Positions 36,637 to 44,522 of a stretch of 64,000 nt of DNA are shown here, piece by piece; positions within the stretch are counted from its first letter, which is position 1, and every line of letters starts with the position of its first letter. The stretch is taken from contig NZ_PYFT01000001.1 of NCBI RefSeq assembly GCF_003023845.1, forward strand, positions 5,084,001 to 5,148,000. Direction: 5' to 3'. Origin of the DNA: Adhaeribacter arboris. Lineage in GTDB: Bacteria > Bacteroidota > Bacteroidia > Cytophagales > Hymenobacteraceae. The translations under genes and the position numbers were made by a program. Under the pieces are notes generated by a model that was not told the DNA's origin, ran no database searches, and saw only the letters and a program-made list of their open reading frames with translations.

Positions 36637-37477
36637 ATGATCAAACGTGCAAAAATAATTGAAGACTTTCTTCATAGTACAAGATCATTCTTTAATTTAG
36701 AAGCACTTAAAGGAAAATCTAAAGAAGTACAAGAAACAATAGTTTGGCATTGGGTGAGATATATTGAACATACTTTTTTCTCTAGATATATAGATTACTT
36801 CAATAGCTCATTTTATAACATATTAGGAAAAAATCAAAAGAGTCCAGACGAAGTAATTCAGGCTGAGATCTTCTATTTAAAAGAAGCAAATGATTTCCTT
36901 ACTAAATTAATAAACTTTTCACCTTTTGGGAAGCAAGAAAACGTAAAGCAAAGATGGTTTAACTTGTTAATGCTTAGTTTTTCTAGAAAAGGTACTAGAT
37001 AGAAGCCATGCCTTTTTTATTGATAACCATTTTAAAAATAATCCCTCGTATGAAGAAAAATATATATCAAGGGATTATCTTTTTGAATACAATCCTAGAA
37101 AAAAGCTACTATACTCTGCTGATCCTAAATACTTAATAAATGGTTTCAACCTATTAAAATCAAAAGGGAAAATTGAAATAGGTAGTATTGCAAATTTCGT
37201 TTACTCAAATTTTGATTTCTATTCTAATAAAGGATATTCTATACCTCCTTACAAAGATGATTATAGTTTAAAGTGGTTAGGCGTAAAAGGAAGCTTTCCC
37301 CAATTATTAGGTCAATTAAAAGAAACTAAGAATATTATAGCTACTCATGAAGAAATAGTTGATTTTGTACTTCAATATATTGTAATGCATAGAAGTAGTG
37401 CATTACAATATGCCTCCTTAAAAGAAAAACTTAGCAAAAAAAATATCATTGATATTCAATGGTTTAAGCGGTTATAA
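36637..37477 (+). pseudogene. Unknown gene disrupted by a single frameshift
   Basis: The first frame encodes 121 residues (MIKRAKIIEDFLHSTRSFF to a TAG at 37002). Near 36970-37000 a second frame takes over (LEKVLDRSHAFFIDNHF) and stays open for 160 codons to TAA at 37475, with clear coding character. The whole is 841 bases, one more than a multiple of three, so one inserted base in or near the run of five T at 36979 restores a roughly 280-residue protein. Family unrecognised; possibly the partner of the FRG gene. A sequencing error is an alternative. Confidence 0.6.
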
Positions 37478-37556
37478 CACTTACCATTTTTCTTACCCCT
37501 CTACTGTTAATCTTTAACTTACTTGACCTTTCGGCTATAATCAAAATTTATAGCTA

Positions 37557-37859
37557 ATGGAACAACTTATTTTAATCCCTTTAAGGCTAAAGGACTTCAA
37601 GCAAATAATCAAGGATTGTATTGCTGAAACTAGCTTAAACTTACCTCAGGGTGAGAAAGAAATCACTAATGACAAGCTTACCCAAAAAGAAGCAGCTTCT
37701 CTCCTTGGTATAAGTGAGGCTACTTTGATTGATTGGAAAAAGAAAGGTTTGTTACCTTATCACCAATTACCCAACACCAGAAGAGTTTTTTTTCTTAAAT
37801 CAGAACTTAAACTGGTTACCTCCCAAAATCCCCAACTTCTAAAAGCTGCAAGGAGGTAA
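37557..37859 (+). CDS. MerR/excisionase-like helix-turn-helix protein
   Basis: A 100-residue protein whose C-terminal half is a winged HTH of the MerR/excisionase type: LTQKEAASLLGISEATLIDWKKKGLLPYHQLPN followed by an FFLKSEL wing. Such proteins in integrative elements control excision or replication. It is separated by only four bases from the rolling-circle replication gene, suggesting co-transcription and a regulatory role for Rep or the integrase. Confidence 0.75.
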   Translation: MEQLILIPLRLKDFKQIIKDCIAETSLNLPQGEKEITNDKLTQKEAASLLGISEATLIDWKKKGLLPYHQLPNTRRVFFLKSELKLVTSQNPQLLKAARR

Positions 37860-37863
37860 CGAA

Positions 37864-39096
37864 ATGGAAAGCAATAAAAATGCATCTAAAAAGCCTTGTG
37901 CTTCCTCTAAACCTGCTCCGAATGTGATTCCAACTCCAGTAAGCAGAACTGGGTCTAGGGCAGCTTTAAAATCTAATAATCAGGAAAAATGTAAAAGCGC
38001 TCCTTCTCCTGATTGTTCCCCTAAAAAGGTTTCTCTTGATAAATTAGAAATAACTTCGGAATTGGGTTCCGAAGTTATTGAGTTTGATAGAAGCTGCGAG
38101 TACAATCGTGAGAAACTAACTAAGAGAGCTAGGGCAAAATTTTTTAACAATAATATAGCTATTGCCTTAGCTAACTTAAAAACCTCTTTAAAGGATAAAT
38201 ATTGGGATACCTTTCATTGCTCTCATAGGATTATTGTTAGTGGCACAGAGGCAAAATCCAAATTTTGTAAAAATAGATGGTGCTTAATCTGTAACAGAAT
38301 CCGAACTGCTCAACTTATCCAGAAATACGGCCTCACCTTAGATTCTTGGAAGGAAAAAGTATTTCTTACGCTTACCGTTAAAAACTGCACTGCCGAAAGG
38401 CTGAAAGATACTTTAGATAGAATGCATAAGTACTTTACTGAAATAAAAGATTCAGAAAGAAAAGCAGGCAGAAACTTGATAGGAATTAGAAAGCTGGAGA
38501 TAACCTATAACAGAGCAGAAAACACCTATCATCCTCATTTTCATTTTGTTCTTGAAAGTGGCTTATCTGCTCAAAGCATAATTGAAAAATGAATTTATAA
38601 ATTCAATGAAGGAGTTTGTAAGCAAACCTTAAACAGACTGATTACTTCTATCGAGAATAAAGTAAATGGTGGCAGTTCTAAAAGTAAGTATATCCAGTTA
38701 GAGGAATTTAAGGAATTTAGAAAGCAATTAAAAGCCGACCCGCAATTTCAGGATTTTAAGAAGGCTGACGAGAAATCGGTAAAAGAGCTTTTTAAGTACT
38801 TCACTAAACTTACCTCTAACTCTTCGAAAGATAAATTTATTACTCCTGTAGCTTTAGATACTATTTTTCAAAATCTCACCAATAGAAGAGCGTTTCAGCC
38901 GTTTGGGTTTGTTGCTCACCAAGAAATGGAAGCATCTGAAATCAAGAATAATGATAAAACAGAAGCTTGGCTTAATGAAATGGAATACGAATGGATGGAA
39001 GAATATTCTAATTGGGTGAATACTCAAACAGGAGACATCCTTTCGGACTTTCAACCTAGTGAAGATGATTTAAAACGGAAAGGAGCCATAAAATAA
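37864..39096 (+). pseudogene. Rolling-circle replication initiator (Rep) with an in-frame UGA
   Basis: The first 242 codons contain Rep_1-type motifs: CHRIIVSG followed by CKNRWCLICNRIRTAQLIQKY (zinc-like), KVFLTLTVKN, and the metal-binding HPHFHFVLE. A TGA at 38590-38592 interrupts, then the same frame continues for 167 codons (IYKFNEGVCKQTL onward) to TAA at 39094. The position in related Reps is usually Trp, so TGG to TGA is the simplest explanation. The stop overlaps the next ATG (TAATG), showing the original gene order was translationally coupled. Confidence 0.75.
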
Positions 39097-39428
39097 TGGA
39101 TTCAATATTTGTCTATAAAAACCAGTTAGTATATAACCCTTCTAATCTATTATTTACTATTGTTCAGGATTCTATACGATTTGAGCGATTTAAGCTCCTA
39201 GCTATTTACATGGAAGGTGATTACCTTGGAACTTATAGGATTATTGAGAAGAACGTTTTTCCAGTGTATAAGCTTTCCAAAATGCTTTCATTGTTAATAT
39301 TTGGTTCTATGCTGACTTTAGGAACAAAAGCCTTAAGAACCATGAGGATTAAAGGAAGGATGTCAGATAATACAAAAATGGCATTAATCTGCCTTCAATT
39401 CATTGAGTATCAAGAAAAATACACCTAA
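39096..39428 (+). CDS. Hypothetical protein coupled to Rep
   Basis: A 110-residue protein, MDSIFVYKNQLVYNPSN with moderately hydrophobic segments and a basic middle (RTMRIKGRMSDNTK). Its ATG shares the last base of the Rep stop codon, so it depended on translation of Rep; the UGA in Rep may now reduce its expression. No domain recognised. Confidence 0.5.
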   Translation: MDSIFVYKNQLVYNPSNLLFTIVQDSIRFERFKLLAIYMEGDYLGTYRIIEKNVFPVYKLSKMLSLLIFGSMLTLGTKALRTMRIKGRMSDNTKMALICLQFIEYQEKYT

Positions 39429-39496
39429 TTAAGCATATCTATTAAAGAAATTAAAATAGGGTAAACTTAAAATTTTACCCTATTTTCTCTTCCTCT

Positions 39497-40135
39497 TTAC
39501 ATGAAAGCCTTATATAATGATTGAGCACACATTGTATATGGCTTATCTTCAGCAATTTCAATTTCAATTTGATCTTTAAGGACCTTTTGTAAAAGAGGAT
39601 TAGTAGTTGCATGGTATCTGTCGATTAATCTTTTAATAGAATCTAATCTTTCAGACCGTTTCTCCAATAATTCTGGCCTATTTAATTGTATGATAGTTTG
39701 AGTTAATTCACCTCTCGTATTATTTGGCCTATGGTGAATAATATGTCCTAAAGCAACTAAAAAATTAGCTGGGTCATCTAGATATGGGTTAATGAAAGGG
39801 TAAGTATTATCATACTCATTGCCTTTATTCATATTGCAAACCTGGCAAGCCAATCCTAAATTATCCCATTCAGAAGTTAAATCAGGAAATATAGATTTTG
39901 GTTTTATATGCTCAATATGTTCATGAGAAACATGTGCTATAGTGCTTTCACAATACATACATTTAAATCTGGATTCTTTCCTTAAAGCATCTTTTACATC
40001 AACATGATTGTAATTGTTTTTCAGATTATTTGGAATCTTTTCTCCTCTACTTAAATAACCAAGTAGGTCATTTGTCCATCTTGATTTATTTAATGTTAAT
40101 GCTTGTGGTTCAATCCCTTTAACTATTCGAATCAT
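39497..40135 (-). CDS. HNH endonuclease, Septu PtuB-like
   Basis: A 212-residue protein with an HNH nuclease core: FKCMYCESTIAHVSHEHIEHIKPK, then LGLACQVCNMNKGNEY, giving two CxxC zinc pairs around the catalytic histidine. It is encoded directly after an AAA ATPase with a 17-base overlap, which is the gene order of the Septu anti-phage system (PtuA ATPase, PtuB HNH), where PtuB is the DNA-cutting effector. Size and architecture agree with PtuB (TIGR02646-like). Confidence 0.8.
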   Translation of the reverse strand: MIRIVKGIEPQALTLNKSRWTNDLLGYLSRGEKIPNNLKNNYNHVDVKDALRKESRFKCMYCESTIAHVSHEHIEHIKPKSIFPDLTSEWDNLGLACQVCNMNKGNEYDNTYPFINPYLDDPANFLVALGHIIHHRPNNTRGELTQTIIQLNRPELLEKRSERLDSIKRLIDRYHATTNPLLQKVLKDQIEIEIAEDKPYTMCAQSLYKAFM

Positions 40136-41372
40136 TTCTTTTTTGAATCGTTTTATCTAAAGCTAACGGCATTAAGTTTTCTAAACCTAATTCTTTCATA
40201 TCTTCCCTCATTTCATTAAAGATATTTTGGTTTAACTCTAACTCAGCATATTTATTAATTATGCTGTTCAATGAATTCTCAACCCAAATTGGCATAGTAA
40301 ATGGTACTCCTAGAACTTCATTTAGTATTTCTGTTGCGGATTTAGCTTTGTTTTCTAAATCCAGCTTTTCATTATATATTTTTTTAGAATCATCATATCT
40401 AAAAGCATGCACGAATGAATCCTTAACAGACCCAATAATCAAAGGACTGTGAGTGGAAACTATAAACTGAATATTTGGAAATGCATCAATTAGATTTGGT
40501 AATATTTCACGCTGCATTGTTGCGTGCAAATGATTCTCTACTTCATCTATTAAAACACTCACCTTCTCAGTTGAATCTTTAGAGAAATTATAAATTTGCC
40601 ATCCTAAATCAATAATAGCACTTAGCCCTCCCGAAACGGCATCCAACATAAAGTCACCAGTTTCAGTTTCTAAAATAATTTCATAATTTCTTATGGCTAT
40701 AGATTGGAAACCTAATGTTTTAGGAAGAAGAACCTTTAAGATTCTTTGGAAACCTAAATAATAATCCCTGATTTCATTATCAGGTTGAATAAATTCATTA
40801 CCAGCTCCACCTATTGCCCAACTGAGTAAAGTTTCCTTAATGTAAAAATTAGCTGATTTAGATTGTCCATATTGTGCCTGGAATTTACTTACTGAATTTT
40901 GAAAAGTTAATTGGTAAGCATGCTCCTTAGTTCTTTTTTGAGTGGATATATTCACTACTGGTTCATAGAAGAATACTGGTCTATGTGAGGGAATATTTAA
41001 ACCTCTTACCTGTTGTTGATTTACGATTTGTACATAATATTGGGCCGCAGGCTGATCTAACGCTATCAACTGCGTTTCTGTATCACTTGAATAAGTAAGA
41101 CTTCCTATTATATAACCTTGAGAATTGTAGGCAGGAACAAAGGTTAATTTTTTTAATAAGGAAAAGCTAAATGTAAAAGCTCCTGTTGATTTGTTAAGAA
41201 CTGGTGTAGATAACTCATTTAAATTCCAGCCAAAATGTTTTGCTAAGATATTTAAAATCGTTGTTTTACCTGAACCATTTGCTCCAGTTAAAACAGTTAA
41301 CTGGGGGTGGAAATCAATGTTGAGATTATTAAATTGTTTCCAATCAAAAATCTTAAGATTTTTAAATATCAT
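40119..41372 (-). CDS. AAA ATPase, Septu PtuA-like
   Basis: A 417-residue SMC/OLD-like ATPase: Walker A GANGSGKTTI (about residues 34-43), an ABC-like signature region DAVSGGLSAIIDLG, Walker B VSVLIDEVENHLH and a switch STHSPLIIGS. It precedes and overlaps the HNH gene, as in Septu, in which the ATPase holds the nuclease and triggers it upon phage infection. Alternative: another OLD-like ATPase/HNH pair. Both genes are intact although other genes of the same element are broken. Confidence 0.8.
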   Translation of the reverse strand: MIFKNLKIFDWKQFNNLNIDFHPQLTVLTGANGSGKTTILNILAKHFGWNLNELSTPVLNKSTGAFTFSFSLLKKLTFVPAYNSQGYIIGSLTYSSDTETQLIALDQPAAQYYVQIVNQQQVRGLNIPSHRPVFFYEPVVNISTQKRTKEHAYQLTFQNSVSKFQAQYGQSKSANFYIKETLLSWAIGGAGNEFIQPDNEIRDYYLGFQRILKVLLPKTLGFQSIAIRNYEIILETETGDFMLDAVSGGLSAIIDLGWQIYNFSKDSTEKVSVLIDEVENHLHATMQREILPNLIDAFPNIQFIVSTHSPLIIGSVKDSFVHAFRYDDSKKIYNEKLDLENKAKSATEILNEVLGVPFTMPIWVENSLNSIINKYAELELNQNIFNEMREDMKELGLENLMPLALDKTIQKRNDSNS

Positions 41373-41445
41373 CTATATAGATTTTAATATAAAAAATTAC
41401 AAGGCTAAAATTAACTAAAATTATATAATATATAATTCATTATTT

Positions 41446-41468
41446 ATGACACCAAATCTGACACCTAT
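41446..41468. repeat. Right copy of the 23-bp element-end repeat
   Basis: Matches 34094-34116 with one difference; contains GACACC twice at 12-base spacing. It lies 45 bases before the tRNA-Leu fragment, closing the first element. Confidence 0.65.
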
Positions 41469-41476
41469 AAAAGCAA

Positions 41477-41509
41477 AAACCCTTGTAAATCAAAGACTTA
41501 CAAGGGTTT
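41477..41509. terminator. Hairpin at the tRNA-Leu 3' fragment
   Basis: A 12-bp perfect stem (41477-41488 with 41498-41509). On the minus strand it ends in TTTTTGCTTTT directly after the tRNA 3' end, in the same position as the left hairpin at 33941. Confidence 0.7.
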
Positions 41510-41512
41510 AAA

Positions 41513-41572
41513 GTACCAGGGGCGGGACTTGAACCCGCACGAACTAATGTTCACAAGATTTTAAGTCTTGTG
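41513..41572 (-). tRNA. tRNA-Leu(UAA) 3' half (truncated, attachment site)
   Basis: On the minus strand the anticodon stem-loop (CAAGA-CTTAAAA-TCTTG, anticodon UAA), a long variable arm, the T-arm GCGGG-TTCAAGT-CCCGC and a 3' acceptor strand CCTGGTAC are visible. The 5' acceptor strand and D-arm are missing: the bases before the anticodon stem have no AGC/GGTAGAC-like D-arm and do not pair with the acceptor. The fragment thus begins at the anticodon arm, the usual recombination point of tRNA-targeting integrases. Not a functional tRNA. Confidence 0.75.
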
Positions 41573-41669
41573 ATATTGAATCCTTATGGTTCCATATGTG
41601 CCTTAAACACATGAAAAAGTGCATCTTATTGGCATATTGATTTACTAGATTTCATAAAAAAACGTGCTT

Positions 41670-41688
41670 TGTTGTCCAAATGTTGTCC
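41670..41688. repeat. Paired direct repeat upstream of the second integrase
   Basis: TGTTGTCC occurs at 41670 and 41681, 11 bases apart, between the tRNA-Leu fragment and the integrase start. This is the expected layout of an arm-type integrase binding site. Confidence 0.5.
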
Positions 41689-41727
41689 TTTTTTTTGTAT
41701 CTTTATAAAAGATAACACGCTGACTTT

Positions 41728-42936
41728 ATGGCATCTATTAAAGCTGTCTTGCGGAAAAATAAAAACAAGGACAACACGTATCCGCTCGTAATCCGCATTA
41801 CGAAAGACCGCAAAACAAATTTCATTTCCATCGGTCACAGCGTTTTGCTGGACGACTGGAACGCAGCAATCGGTAAGGTAAAAAAATCACATCCGAATTC
41901 CGCAAGATTAAACAACCTAATTGCCAAGAAGCTGGCAGAAGCCAACGACAAGCTATTGGAACTGGAAACTACGGCGAAAGATACATCCGTTCGCGTTATC
42001 AGTAAAGCGGTCAAAGGTGCGAAAGAAGGTACGTTTTTAAAACAGGGACAGGTCTATGTCGATAACCTCACTAAAGAAGGCAAGTTTAACCGAGTATCCG
42101 CCGATAGTCCCATCATCAACCGCATGAAAGAATTTGCGGGCGGTGACGTGCATTTCAGTGAAATCGATTCGGCTTATTTGCGACGCTTTAAAGCTTGGCT
42201 AATAGGCACGCGCAAGGTGAGTGAGCGCACCGCTGTGAATCATTTCGTAGTGATCCGTTCCATTTTCAACCAAGCCATTGCCTCCAACTTGGTAGACCGA
42301 AAGCACTACCCTTTCGGTAAGGGCAAAATCTCGATCAAGTTTCCCGATAGCAAAAAGTTTAGTCTCACTGAAGAAGAAATTGAGAAGCTGGAAAAAATCG
42401 AATTAAATGTGCTGGAGAATCATTCCCGCCAGATTTTTCTATTGTCCTTTTACTTTGCTGGTATGCGAATTAGCGACGTGTTGCGATTGCGGTGGTCAGA
42501 TTTTGACAAAGGACGGCTTTATTACCAAATGGGCAAAAACGCTAAGATTGGTTCGCTAAAAATTCCCGAGAAAGCGTCTGAGCTACTAGAAACCTTACGT
42601 CGGCCTGATGCGAGATTGGTTTTTTCAGACTTGGAAAGTGTTGATCTGAATGATCGTTATGGCGTGGAATTTCGTATTAAATCGCGCCTTCATGAAATAA
42701 ACAAGCATCTTGGAAAGGCGGCAGCCAAGGCGGGTATTAGTAAAAAAACGACAATGCATATTTCCCGGCATACCTTCGGGGATTTAGCGGGAGAAGATGT
42801 TGATCCGCATATTTTACAAAAGCTATACCGGCACACGTCTTTAGTGACGACACTGGGCTACCAAAAAAACTTTATTCATCGGCAGACGGATGAAGCTTTA
42901 GACGCCGTTATTGGGAAAAAGAAGCGCCAGAAATGA
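41728..42936 (+). CDS. Tyrosine recombinase/integrase
   Basis: A 402-residue site-specific recombinase: an Arm-binding N-terminus (MASIKAVLRKNKNKDNTYPLVIRIT), a SAM-like core-binding domain, and a catalytic domain with AGMRISDVLRLRW (Arg), ISRHTFGDLAG (His-x-x-Arg region) and TTLGYQKNF (Tyr nucleophile). Intact, unlike the integrase at 34211. It lies 156 bases from the tRNA-Leu 3' half and points away from it, so it probably made that insertion and belongs to the element on its right. Confidence 0.9.
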   Translation: MASIKAVLRKNKNKDNTYPLVIRITKDRKTNFISIGHSVLLDDWNAAIGKVKKSHPNSARLNNLIAKKLAEANDKLLELETTAKDTSVRVISKAVKGAKEGTFLKQGQVYVDNLTKEGKFNRVSADSPIINRMKEFAGGDVHFSEIDSAYLRRFKAWLIGTRKVSERTAVNHFVVIRSIFNQAIASNLVDRKHYPFGKGKISIKFPDSKKFSLTEEEIEKLEKIELNVLENHSRQIFLLSFYFAGMRISDVLRLRWSDFDKGRLYYQMGKNAKIGSLKIPEKASELLETLRRPDARLVFSDLESVDLNDRYGVEFRIKSRLHEINKHLGKAAAKAGISKKTTMHISRHTFGDLAGEDVDPHILQKLYRHTSLVTTLGYQKNFIHRQTDEALDAVIGKKKRQK

Positions 42937-42990
42937 ACGCCTTGATGCAAGATCATTTTTTCTTTTCGTGGCAATTTTATATACTATGGG

Positions 42991-43185
42991 ATGCGCCGGA
43001 TTATTCAATTTTTTAGACACCTATTTAAAGGCAAGCCAAAGGAAACTGATGAAGAATCTCTTTTGTACTTTATGGCGTTAATAAAAGGATACGAACTTCG
43101 TAAAAAGCCGAGACCATTACCACCCAGTTTAACCGCTTTGGCAAAAAAGCACATTAACGAACTTAGTTACCTTAAAAATAAGTAA
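42991..43185 (+). CDS. Small basic hypothetical protein
   Basis: A 64-residue protein, MRRIIQFFRHLFKGKP at the start and a basic Pro-rich middle (RKKPRPLPPSL). No recognised domain. It lies 54 bases after the integrase in the same direction. The coding character is modest; the spacer to 43393 shows nothing else. Confidence 0.4.
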   Translation: MRRIIQFFRHLFKGKPKETDEESLLYFMALIKGYELRKKPRPLPPSLTALAKKHINELSYLKNK

Positions 43186-43393
43186 TGATATACAAATTGA
43201 CGACAAAAAAAATTGTATACTATTTTTCTTTGAAAAATAAATATTTATTCACACTCTAAAATGCAACCAATTAATAATAAATTGCAAATAAATACAAAAA
43301 GTGCGACAAAATTTTCGTCTATTTACGAGTTGTGTGTAATGCAATCGGAGGTTCAGACAATCTTCCTATAGTACTCGACAAAACAGATTCGAT

Positions 43394-44287
43394 ATGACAA
43401 ACAATATAAATGAAAAAACCATTATTGTTCCAACAGAGCTAATAACAAATAAGACACTTTATACTCTTACCGGTGCATCCGCCTCAGTTTGGATTGTTTG
43501 CCTTGTTATTCATTCAATATTACATAGGTCTTTAAATAATCCTGATGTGTATAAGATTATTGCACTTAGCCTATCTCTACTTGTTTCAACAAGTGTAGTC
43601 TTCAAAAAAAGGAAAAAGACATATGAAGACTGGTTGCTTTCTGTAATCAATGGGTTTCTGATTTTTATATATGCTACAGGCTTTAATTCGATATCAACAA
43701 ATATTTTTTTGGTTGACGAAACAAAAGCAGTAAGCGTGAAGTCGGATACAAATGGAAAGGCATATTTTAATGCAAAATCAACCACACAATTAGCAGGTTT
43801 CTTAGATTTATTTGATATTGATTGGTTTCCAAATAAAAAATTAATTAGAGAAAATGAGAACCTACTCTACAATATTGATAGCCTAAAGAAAACTTTGAGC
43901 AATTATGAAGTTAGGTTTAAGACAAAAAATATAGGAAATGAAAATCACGACTCTTCATTAGAAATAGAAAATTCAGAACTAAAAAACAAAATCTTAGAGC
44001 TTGAAAAAAAATTACCTGTTGCGAGTACAGGTATTAATTCTTCACTGACCGATAAGGAAAAAATTATAGTACAGATGGCAAATGAAATAGAAGAATTAAA
44101 GAAGAATAAAACCAATTTTAAATCTAAAATAAATCATTATTCAAACGAAAAAAGCCTTGATTCATTAAAACAGACTATATACATATTGCTTGACCAGCAA
44201 AAGCAAAATAGCTTACACAATTCAAAAGAAATAGAGAAGTGGCGGAAGAAATATTTGGAATGTATGGACAATAAAGAAGTTCACTAG
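43394..44287 (+). CDS. Membrane-anchored coiled-coil protein
   Basis: A 297-residue protein with hydrophobic segments at about residues 22-42, 53-70 and 82-104, followed by a cytoplasmic-like part with long Lys/Glu/Asn/Leu heptad-like helices (about 150-297, for example ENSELKNKILELEKKL). No catalytic motif. Very AT-rich like the next gene. Function unknown; a membrane-linked scaffold or effector in a defence-rich neighbourhood is speculation. Confidence 0.6.
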   Translation: MTNNINEKTIIVPTELITNKTLYTLTGASASVWIVCLVIHSILHRSLNNPDVYKIIALSLSLLVSTSVVFKKRKKTYEDWLLSVINGFLIFIYATGFNSISTNIFLVDETKAVSVKSDTNGKAYFNAKSTTQLAGFLDLFDIDWFPNKKLIRENENLLYNIDSLKKTLSNYEVRFKTKNIGNENHDSSLEIENSELKNKILELEKKLPVASTGINSSLTDKEKIIVQMANEIEELKKNKTNFKSKINHYSNEKSLDSLKQTIYILLDQQKQNSLHNSKEIEKWRKKYLECMDNKEVH

Positions 44288-44312
44288 CTTGAAAAGCACT
44301 ACACAAAACAAA

Positions 44313-44486
44313 AGTATTGCTGCAAGTAGGGCTTGACGTTGGTATCTTCGGCTATAGTTCGCTATCAGCAACAGTTCCAGCCGACGAATAAAGCCCAGCA
44401 AAAGTTCTTATCTTCATCTGTTAAACCACTGTTAAGCTATAGTTCCGGGCGGGATGTTCAATGAATGCCCCACCTGCAGCAATACT
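44313..44486. repeat. Large hyphenated hairpin upstream of the DUF3883 gene
   Basis: Arms 44313-44332 and 44467-44486 are inverted with 18 of 20 matches (core GTATTGCTGCA / TGCAGCAATAC). The interior is GC-richer than the flanking genes and contains smaller inverted words. A related hairpin starting GTATTGCCGCAA lies after the gene at 47033. Confidence 0.65.
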
Positions 44487-44522
44487 CAACGTTAGCGGCA
44501 ATGGTAAACGACACTTCACTGA

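Noticed and set aside
38590-38592. UGA read as tryptophan
   Set aside because: Other genes in the window use TGA as a normal terminator (for example the SusC-neighbouring genes do not need recoding), and Bacteroidota use the standard code; a nonsense mutation is simpler.
41513-41600. Intact tRNA-Leu gene
   Set aside because: No 5' acceptor strand complementary to CCTGGTAC and no D-arm exist upstream of the anticodon stem; only the 3' half is supported.
44288-44522. Integron attC site before the DUF3883 gene
   Set aside because: The long hairpin resembles attC in shape, but the RYYYAAC and GTTRRRY core sites are not found at the expected places, and no integron integrase is near.
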